Program-made: the position numbers and the translations under genes
Part shown: positions 10,495-17,586 of the stretch, piece after piece
How positions within the stretch are numbered: the stretch's first letter is position 1
How the letters are laid out: the number at the start of each line of letters is the position of its first letter
Notes under the pieces: generated by a model
What the model saw: only the letters and a program-made list of their open reading frames with translations
Told to the model about the DNA's origin: nothing
Database searches by the model: none
Source: Vermamoeba vermiformis
Taxonomy: Eukaryota > Tubulinea > Echinamoebida
Assembly: GCA_045837725.1 (NCBI GenBank)
Contig: JBEWZL010000149.1
Span: 1-64,000, forward strand
Direction of reading: 5' to 3'
DNA length: 64,000 nucleotides

Positions 10495-11985
10495 ATGCCA
10501 GAGTTGCCAGAGGTGGAAGTTTTCGCACGAGAAGTAAAGAAACGAGGTAAGTCAAGTCTTCATTTAATTTACAATTTTTATAATAATTAATTAGCAACTG
10601 GTGCCGTCATTACGGCAGTGAATAAGATTAAATTCCACGCAAAATACGACGCGGAGATATTGGCAATACGCCAAAGTTTGCCAATGGAAGTCACAAATGT
10701 AAGTAAGGTTATTTTTGAATTATTTGCTCGTTACTAACCCGTGCTCACCAGGTAGTTTCACGTGGCAAGGAGATTGCCATCATGACCGACAAGGGCTCGG
10801 TGTTGTTTGGAATGGGCACTGGTGCTGCTTTTCACGTGGGGAGTCTGACGGAGCTCGCAGAGTGTCCACTGGACACGCGCTGCAACGCGTACTTCTCCTT
10901 AGACGACGGTAGGGCAATCTTCATTCTGGATTGCCAAACAAAGCAAAACCAGGTTTCCTTCAAGTGGAAACAAGGAGGAGATTGCCCTTTCGATCCAGCT
11001 CGTGGTCCACACGCGTCATCCAGCGAGCTGCTTCCACACGTCACGAGTTGCCTGATGGACGAAGGCAACGCCAAGTATTTCAAGGTATGTATGGGCATCG
11101 ATAACGAGTAGATTGAATAATATTGGACCAGGTAGCCACAATACTGGACGCATTGCTAAACCAGTCTCTGTTTAATGGAGTTGGTGCCTACTCGTCGAAT
11201 GAAATTTGCTATTGGTTTTACGAGTACACGGGTATTGCAAAAAAAGCGGATATTGGGAGCCCGTAGCTACTTTTTTTAACGGAATCATACTTGTAGGAAC
11301 TCGTCCGTGGGCAAACTTCAAGCATGCAATGCTTGACAGGGGTTTACTAGAGCAATTCATACGCCTAGTTCAAACCTACTTCAATTTCATGTCAGAGTAC
11401 TTGCGTCTACGGCCGTACATACCACCAACAAAGTACGACGAACGAGAAGAGCTCTCATTCAGAGCTGTTTTTCTCAAGGTTTATCGTGCGCAAAACGTTA
11501 CGCTGACTTCAGGAAATCGCGTTCCGGTGGTGACGATGGCGGCTGGCTTGACAAAAGCAGGGGCCTCCCACATGCGCATTACGAAAAGCAGTGCCAGGGT
11601 GTACGTGCCGTCATTATCACCCCAGGAGATAGAGGAGTTGCCCAAGTCATGGGGAAATATCGCAACCCCGAAGAAAGAAGATCCGCAAAATCTATTCGTT
11701 GGTGCGTTCTCGTGGTGGGGCATATCCGATAAACTTAAAGCAATTGATTCCCCACAAAAGGTAAGTATTACAAAGACAATTAATTCCACTAACATTATGC
11801 AGAATATCAACTTGCGCCCAAGCACCGCGTCACGATTGATGGAGTCCGAGTCAGACCAGAGCGAGAAGAGCGAGAAGACTAATGCAGTTAGCCCGAGGAA
11901 ATTTAAAGGAAGGGGGGCTTCACGGTTGGGGGGAAGAGCCAGGAAGATACACTGCTTCCAAAAAAAAATAGAAAGTATTTTTTAA
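10495..11985 (+). CDS. Fpg/Nei-family DNA glycosylase, 411 residues, six exons
   Basis: Exons 10,495-10,546, 10,595-10,698, 10,752-11,084, 11,132-11,231, 11,297-11,760 and 11,803-11,985 give 411 codons plus stop. The protein begins MPELPEVEVF, the hallmark N-terminus of Fpg/Nei enzymes, where Pro2 becomes the catalytic amine and Glu3 the acid. A helix-two-turn-helix motif is visible as 'NQSLFNGVGAYSSNEICYW' (about residues 175-195). The family excises oxidised bases such as FapyG and 8-oxoguanine and nicks the strand. Odd points: no C-terminal zinc finger is seen, the usual basic DxRxFG loop is replaced by 'LDCQTKQNQV', and a basic tail of roughly 150 residues follows the core. Intron 4 carries a hairpin element. 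The gene's stop is 14 bp from that of the convergent gene. Confidence 0.88.
11239..11278. repeat. hairpin element H8 (left arm decayed), in intron 11,232-11,296
   Basis: A7, left arm GGATA, then TTGGGAGCCCG, TAGCT-AC-T7. The 21-nt core spacing is kept. The host intron is on the plus strand (donor GTATTG, acceptor CTTGTAG), the opposite orientation to H1-H6. Confidence 0.65.
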
Positions 11986-11999
11986 ATAAATAATTTTAT

Positions 12000-13156
12000 T
12001 TACATAAAATCATCGTCCATGAAATCAGAAGGTGATTCTTCGCCACTTTCGTCACCTTCTTCATCCTCTTCCTCTTCCTCGTCGTCCTCTTCCTCGTCCT
12101 CGTCTTCCTCCTCGTGTTCTTCCTCGCGCGAGAGCGATTCTACATCCGAACTATCTGAATGTTCGGAGTTGTGCTGTGGACCGCGTACCAGCTGTTGGTA
12201 TTTGACGTGATACGCATCAAACAGAGGGATAGTGTTTGATTCTGTATCTAGCTGCTTTATCTCGGCCACGTCCACGCCAAACTTCGCAGCAATGACCTCG
12301 GCGATATCTGGAAAGGCACTCCAGCCTTTCTTCAGCCTTTCAGTGGCCGTTTTCTTGCGTAATTCACTCTCGGAAAGAAGCTTGTGATCGCCAACAGCAA
12401 CGGGCTCAGATTTAATATCATCGCGACGAAAGAGCTGTAGATTATTTAGTAAATAAATAGTTAAAAGTTTTATTAGTTCGGCGTACCTTGAGAAAAGACT
12501 TTTCTTCTTCTTCCACGAGGTCGGCTTCGATAATATCCACGAGCTTCAGTCGTGCGATCGTATTTCTAATCAATTAATAATTTAGAACAGTAATAAAAGA
12601 GTTACCTTATTTTCTGAAGCTGTTCCATCTTTGAGATCTTCGTTTTTATTTGAAGTAGCGTATTGATATCGTTGATATCGAACCAATACCCTTCGCGTTT
12701 GCTTTGGTGAAGCTTGACGTTGGGGCCTAGCGAGCCTACGGGAAGTTTTTCACCTACGAAAAATAGCTATGAGGATCTGATAGCTAGATTACACACGTTA
12801 TTACCTAATCCTCCAAGCTTTGCATATTTTTTAACAGTAGGGCAGGCAATGCCAGTAATCTCGTTTACCCCGACCACCGTGCAGCGCAAATCTTGGTTTT
12901 CCTCGTCAACGAGGAAGTCTTCTTCAATTAACCTGTAATAAATTAAAGCGTCAGGAATTTTGTAATTGAAATCAAAATATTATAATAAAATATAAAACAT
13001 CGTGTGGATTAGAAACTGGAGACGTAAAAAAATTAATTAATTAAAATAAAAATTATTTCAGTTCGAGTTCGTGATCCGGATCTGGAAACTTTCAATTTTA
13101 AACGCAAAGCACTGATATTAAAGAATTTTATGCGTTACTTACTTAAAGTTAGCCAT
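12000..13156 (-). CDS. unknown 267-residue protein with a long acidic C-terminal tail
   Basis: Five exons (13,143-13,156, 12,805-12,932, 12,606-12,753, 12,487-12,565, 12,000-12,434) give 267 codons. The first about 110 residues look globular ('CTVVGVNEITGIACPTV', 'REGYWFDINDINTLLQI'), followed by a helical stretch ('ELRKKTATERLKKGW'). The last about 65 residues are mostly Glu/Asp/Ser, ending DFMDDDFM. I do not recognise a family. Acidic tails of this kind are common in histone chaperones. The gene is divergent from the H3-variant gene with 85 bp between start codons, so a chaperone or partner role is a reasonable inference but is unproven. Intron 12,754-12,804 is a hairpin-element intron. Near the stop, the plus strand reads as a Ser-rich shadow only. 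Confidence 0.8.
12758..12792. repeat. hairpin element H9, in intron 12,754-12,804
   Basis: GAAAAAT-AGCTA, centre TGAGGATCTGA, TAGCT-AGATTA. The minus-strand intron has donor GTAATA and acceptor TTTCGTAG, and is 51 bp long. Confidence 0.8.
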
Positions 13157-13241
13157 CGTGTTGCAGTTTTTCCGTCACGTGTTTGTTTGTGTTCTCGATC
13201 TGAGCAATTTTACAAAAATCTTCCGAACGAACACCTCAACT
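13157..13241. promoter_or_regulatory. 85-bp shared gap between the acidic-tailed protein and H3-variant genes
   Basis: The two start codons point away from each other with only 85 bp between them, so both 5' leaders and core promoters must overlap here. It contains a CACGTG motif (in 'gtcacgtgtttg'). No TATA box is clear. Co-expression of the pair is inferred from the layout. Confidence 0.5.
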
Positions 13242-15912
13242 ATGTCACGAAGACGTAGTTATCAGTAAGTAAGCGTTATATTTCAACGTAAATACTAATT
13301 AAAAATATTTAGGGCCTCAGACGATACTTTGATCCGGGCAATGTAAGTTTTTTAATTTAAGAAATAATATTATTAAAAATAAATTAAATATTCGTAATTA
13401 AAATTAGTTAAAGCATTGTTATATTACAAAATTAATAAGTAATAATTACGACTAAAATTTTATTTTAAAAAGGGCTCGAAACACTACGTACGAGACGACC
13501 GTCAACGACATTGAAGCACGGGTCAGGCGAGAGGAGCAACAAGCTGCCGACAGAGCCGCTCGGCTAGCATCTCGCAATGGGGAGCGTGCGAGTCAAGAGA
13601 GCGCAGGGCAGCAAACTCGTGGAAATGGACGCGGTCGTGGTCAAAGCCAGAACTCTAGTGGTAGTCAATCTGGGCGCCGCCGCCCCCCGCGAAGAACAAG
13701 AGAGCAGTCGCAAGGACAAGCCGACCCTGATGCGACGCAGCTAGTTTCGTCGGCACCGCCAACGCAGGCACTACCGCCAAACAGTTCAGCTAGCCAGGTA
13801 CGTTAAAAAACTAGCTACGAGGGTTTGATAGCTAATATTTTTCACGTAGGAGGGCAATGACCAAGCATTGGTGCCTGAACCTTCGAACACCAATGTGATG
13901 ATACCTGAGCCTGATGCAGTGAGGCAAGACAACCAAAGTGCCTCACGGGAGAACGAGCGCATTGTCCCGCCAGAGTCAAGCAGTGGGGAGAAAGCAAGCC
14001 AGCACTCTTCGGGGGAGAATTCAGGTGTCGGTCATTCCGAGTCTGGCAGCGGCAAGCAATCGAGTGGCAGTGCATCCCAGAATAATGCCAACGTTATCCC
14101 TGAGTCTGGAGATGGTGTTAATTCGTTGCCTGACGGTGAGCAGGAAAGTGCGGACTCAGCGAGCCCCTCTCCCAGCAGCGCCGTTGGCGCTGATCAATCG
14201 AATGCGGACTCAGCGAGTCCCCCTCCCAGTGGTGCAGAGCAATCCAATGCGGACTTAACGAGCCCCCCTCCCAGTGGAGTAGTTGCCGAGCAATCTTCCT
14301 CTGTTGAAGGCTCAAACCAAGCCACTCCGGGGCAGGTGAGAAAAAACCAGCTACAGGAAGCCAATAGCTAATATTTTATAGGCAAGCAATGCTGTTGCAA
14401 GTGGTGTGGTGCCAAATGACTCAGCTGGCTCATCTCAGGACATTGAAAGCGCCCAGGTAAGTCAACTTTTCCTTTCCTTTACCTTTGTTCTAACTAATAA
14501 CCTACAGCGACCTCGAAATAACATTGATTTGGATCAGCCAATGGCTTTATCTCGTTACATCAACCACATCACGTTCACCAGTGGTGAACTTGAGGAGAAA
14601 ATAGACCTGCCCTTGGCAAACGAAGGGCGGCAGCTATCAAGCTCCGCGTCAACACCACAACCGCGAATGGTATGCTGTTATTAGTTTAAGATAAAAAACT
14701 AAATTTATCTATTTTAGACGACTCGCGCAGCATCTGCTCGTGAGGAGGATGTGACCGAGCAGATTGAGGACACAGAACTTCAGTCTGGCCCACGAGAAAA
14801 GTCTGCAGCTCCCAAGAAGTCCTCACCAAAGAAAAAGTCTACGCGGGAAGAGAAAAGCCAGGAGGAGGAGGATAACGAGCAGCCTCGTGCAAGAGATGCA
14901 GCCACCAAGTCCCCGGCAAAGAAGAAGAGGGTGGTGGAAGATAGCGAGGAGGAGGAAGAGCGACCTCCTTCAAAAAAACCAGCCTCCAAGTCCCCATCAA
15001 AGAAAAAGCAGGTGGGCAAGGTGGACGACGAGGAGGAAGAGCGGCCTCGGTCAAAAAAAGCAGCCTCCAAGTCCCCGTCACCAAAGAAAAAGCAGGTGGG
15101 CAAGGTGGATGAGGAGGAGGAAGAGCGGCCTCGGTCAAAAAAAGCAGCCTCGAAGTCCCCGTCACCAAAGAAAAAGCAGGTGGGCAAGGTGAGCGACGAC
15201 GAGCGGCCTCGGTCAAAACATGCAGCCTCCAGCAAGTCTCCGGAAAAACCTTCTGGAAAACGAAAAGCTCGCGATGGGGACAGTGGCGAAGATGAGCCTC
15301 CTCAAAAAAAGGTACGCATCTAAAATTAAAATTGTTATTGATAACTAACTTTAGTATTTGCAGCGAAAAGTACAGCCGTACTTCGTGAAGAAGGTTCAGG
15401 TCTTGAAGCATGCCCAGTACGATCCTAATGTGGATGAACTTGTGGCCAAGTACCGACAGGATCACCCCGGGACAACAAAGAAGGAGGCCAAGGAACAAGT
15501 CGAGAAACAAATTGCCAGGCGGCGAAAAAAGGACCGCAAGAAAAGAAGTAAGTTATTAATTATTTTTAAATGCTGACTTTAACTTGCTCTTGTAGAGTAC
15601 ATAGAAATGAAGAAGTACCAGGAGAGCGACGGTATTTTCTTCGCCAGGTCTCGCTTCCAGAGAATTGTCCGCGACATCACTGCTGATGTCGGACAAGAGT
15701 ATAGGTTCCAGAGGAGTGCTCTGGAAGCTCTTCAATACTCCTCGGAAATGTTCATCACGAACGTTTTCGAGATGGCTACCTTGGCGACCGTTCACGCTGG
15801 TCGCCAAACATTGCAGGTCAATGACATGCGATTGGTGTACAATGTACACAGCATGGCAGAAGGATCTGCAATTCATTTGTTAAAAGATCGACTTCAACAG
15901 AGTCGCCAGTAG
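13242..15912 (+). CDS. histone H3 variant with an about 600-residue N-terminal tail
   Basis: Nine exons (13,242-13,264, 13,313-13,342, 13,473-13,797, 13,850-14,335, 14,382-14,456, 14,508-14,669, 14,718-15,311, 15,364-15,547, 15,596-15,912) sum to 732 codons with every phase matching. Residues about 628-710 form an H3 fold: alpha-N 'EMKKYQESD', alpha-1 'SRFQRIVRDITADV', alpha-2 'SALEALQYSSEMFITNVFE', loop 2 'HAGRQTLQ', alpha-3 'VNDMRLVY'. Against canonical H3 the fold aligns without gaps in loop 1, so the two-residue loop-1 insertion of animal CENP-A is absent. The tail is RG/Q-rich at first (residues 60-110), then Ser/Pro/Glu-rich, then has three to four repeats of about 26 residues with SPSPKKK and acidic runs (about 395-560). 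The tail shows none of the ARTKQ or ARKS motifs of H3. About 20 extra residues follow alpha-3. Two introns carry hairpin elements. It could be a centromeric or specialised H3; the data do not decide. Confidence 0.85.
13804..13842. repeat. hairpin element H10, in intron 13,798-13,849 of the H3-variant gene
   Basis: A6-CT-AGCTA, centre CGAGGGTTTGA, TAGCT-AATATTTTT. The plus-strand intron has donor GTACGT and acceptor TCACGTAG, and is 52 bp long. Confidence 0.85.
14340..14378. repeat. hairpin element H11, in intron 14,336-14,381 of the H3-variant gene
   Basis: A6-CC-AGCTA, centre CAGGAAGCCAA, TAGCT-AATATTTT. The intron is only 46 bp (donor GTGAGA, acceptor TTTATAG), so the element is nearly the whole intron. 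Confidence 0.85.
14940..15200 (+). repeat. coding repeat of about 80 bp, three to four copies (SPKKK blocks)
   Basis: Units carry 'gaggaagagcggcctc', 'aaaaaagcagcctccaagtcc' in shorter pieces, and 'aagaaaaagcaggtgggcaag'-like ends. Each encodes an acidic run, a basic SKKAASKSPSPKKK block and QVGKV. All are inside exon 7 of the H3-variant gene. Synonymous differences between copies are few, so the expansion looks recent. Confidence 0.8.
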
Positions 15913-15952
15913 TCCCTTGTAAAATAAATGGGTTTTTTATATCTACAGTCGC

Positions 15953-15990
15953 AAAAGCAGCTATGGGAATCCTATAGCTATTATTTTCGT
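15953..15990. repeat. hairpin element H12, just 3' of the H3-variant gene
   Basis: GCAAAAGC-AGCTA, centre TGGGAATCCTA, TAGCT-ATTATTTT. It is the nearest to a full palindrome of all copies. It ends about 15 bp before the 42-bp array. An ACAG just upstream could act as an acceptor, but no host gene is seen. Confidence 0.75.
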
Positions 15991-16004
15991 GTCAGTAGTT
16001 GATA

Positions 16005-16492
16005 GACCGTCCGATTTTCGTACGCCTGTCTTGGACTGGTGAAAGAGACCGTCCGATTTTCGTACGCCTGTCTGCGTGTGGTTAAAGAGACCGTCCGACT
16101 TTCGTACGCCTATCTTGGACTGTTTAAAGAGACCGTCCGATTTTCGTACGCCTAGCTTGGACTGGTTAAAGAGCCTGTCCGATTTTCGTACGTGTACTTG
16201 GACTGGGTACACAGACCGTCCGACTTTCGTACGCCTGTCTTGGACTGGTGAAAGAGAGCGTCCGATTTTCGTACGCCTATCTTGAAGGGCTAAAGAGACC
16301 GTCCGATTTTCGTACGCCTGTCTGCGTGTGGTTAAAGAGACCGTCCGACTTTCGTACGCCTATCTTGGACTGGTTAAAGAGAGCGTACGATTTTCGTACG
16401 CCTGTCTGCGCGTGGTTAAAGAGACCGTCCGACTTTCGTACGCCTATCTTGGACTGGTTAAAGAGAGCGTACGATTTTCGTACGCCTATCAT
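16005..16492. repeat. 42-bp tandem array, about 11.5 copies, with 84-bp dimer structure
   Basis: The core is 'gaccgtccgattttcgtacg' plus 'cctatcttggactggttaaaga'-like ends. Two unit types (ending 'tctgcgtgtgg' or 'tcttggactgg') alternate in the second half, giving an 84-bp higher-order repeat (16,298-16,381 and 16,382-16,465). Because 42 is a multiple of three, long open frames appear on both strands (14-residue repeats such as GVRKSDGLFNQSKI on minus). No start, splice or codon signal favours any of them. Confidence 0.9.
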
Positions 16493-16500
16493 ATGACATT

Positions 16501-16537
16501 AAAAAAACAGCTATAGAAACTTTGTAGCTACTTTTTA
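16501..16537. repeat. hairpin element H13, directly 3' of the 42-bp array
   Basis: A7-C-AGCTA, centre TAGAAACTTTG, TAGCT-AC-T5. With H12 it brackets the 42-bp array within about 15 bp on each side. It is the rightmost copy in the window. Confidence 0.8.
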
Positions 16538-16587
16538 CAATATTTTATTTTTAACCCTCTCACCCCCAAACCCTAAAGCTATATTAA

Positions 16588-16980
16588 TTGGTCAGGGATC
16601 GTCTGATCTTCAGACGAATGGTCAGGAATTCTCAGAAATTGGTCAGGGATCGTCTGATCTTCAGACGAATGGTCAGGAATTCTCAGAAATTGGTCAGGGA
16701 TCGTCTGATCTTCGGACGAATGGTCAGGAATTCTCAGAAATTGGTCAGGGATCGTCTGATCTTCAGACGAATGGTCAGGAATTCTCAGAAATTGGTCAGG
16801 GATCGTCTGATCTTCGGACGAATGGTCAGGAATTCTCGAAAATTGCCTGGGATCGTCTGATCTTCAGACGAATGGTCAGGAATTCTTGAAAATTGCCTGG
16901 GATCGTCCGATCTTCAGACGAATGGTCAAGAATTCTAGGAAATTGGTCTGGGATCGTCCGATCTTCGGACGAAAGGCCTA
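16588..16980. repeat. 51-bp tandem array, about 7.5 copies
   Basis: The unit begins GGTCAGGGAT, contains the perfect dyad CGTCTGATCTTCAGACG and then GGTCAGGAATTCTC. Copies 1-5 are nearly identical, while the right end (from about 16,840) is diverged. A frame reading LVRDRLIFRRMVRNSQK per unit is open only because 51 is a multiple of three. I see no gene here. Confidence 0.9.
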
Positions 16981-17338
16981 GAATTCTTCAAAAGTTTTAG
17001 GGTACTACCATCCCAGCCCTAGCCTTTTAAGTAGAATAATCATGTGGAAATGATCCAGCAAAAGAACATAAGAATAAATAAAAAAGTAAGTTTATTATTT
17101 TGCCTAATTATTTTAATTATAATTGATACTGATATTGTTTTTGTTTGCAACAGCTTTGACTTCACTGGTCTTCTGCATGCATTATGTGTTCCAAAGCATC
17201 TTGGGCGTCATTGCCAATCTGACTAACATCTTCAAGGTGCCCATCTTACCTTTCAGCCTACCAGATCTCAAGAGTACTGGCAGGAGCAACTATCCTTGAA
17301 AGTTTCTTCATTTTCATCCATAGCATAGACTCACAGTC
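16981..17338 (+). other. gap with one doubtful spliced ORF
   Basis: An ATG at 17,044 leads to a donor (GTAAGT, about 17,083) and an acceptor (GCAACAG, about 17,154). The downstream piece reads 'LVFCMHYVFQSILGVIANL', hydrophobic, ending at about 17,288. The phases on the two sides do not agree, so I do not call a gene. Nothing else is seen in this gap. Confidence 0.2.
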
Positions 17339-17581
17339 CTACACTCTGTAGCAACAGCACACTTTTGAAATACCATCAGAACCTATTTTGACACAACACT
17401 TGATTGTTGTAAGCCTTGCAACTAACTCTTCATAACAAACATCAATCCCTTGAGTTGCATAAATATCAAATATTATTGAGATAGCCCCAGCCCCAATCAA
17501 GTAAAGCTTGAAACACATGTTTTTGCAGGATTTTTTATTTGAAACAGAGTTTTTTACACTACAATCACTGCTTTCCAACAT
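17339..17581 (-). CDS. small Cys-rich ORF, 80 residues, uncertain
   Basis: It starts 5 bp beyond the stop codon of the F-box gene on the same strand and could simply be its 3' untranslated region. It has eight cysteines ('KKSCKNMCFKLYL', 'IKCCVKIG', 'KVCCCYRV'). No signal peptide or family was recognised. The AT-rich context and lack of introns weaken the case. Confidence 0.25.
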   Translation of the reverse strand: MLESSDCSVKNSVSNKKSCKNMCFKLYLIGAGAISIIFDIYATQGIDVCYEELVARLTTIKCCVKIGSDGISKVCCCYRV

Positions 17582-17586
17582 TTTCT

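Noticed and set aside
13242-15912. Calling the H3 variant a proven CENP-A
   Set aside because: Loop 1 has canonical H3 length and no CENP-A-specific residue was identified by eye. The tandem arrays nearby are suggestive only.
15961-16516. Long open frames on both strands through the 42-bp array (14-residue repeats)
   Set aside because: They are open only because the unit length is a multiple of three without stops. Several frames are open at once, and no start, splice or codon bias favours one.
16588-16860. 90-residue open frame through the 51-bp array
   Set aside because: Same cause: 51 is a multiple of three. The frame ends where the array decays.
1902-17000. Left compartment as an integrated mobile element or foreign insert
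   Set aside because: No integrase, transposase, reverse transcriptase, capsid-type gene or terminal repeat was recognised, and all genes have normal spliceosomal introns.
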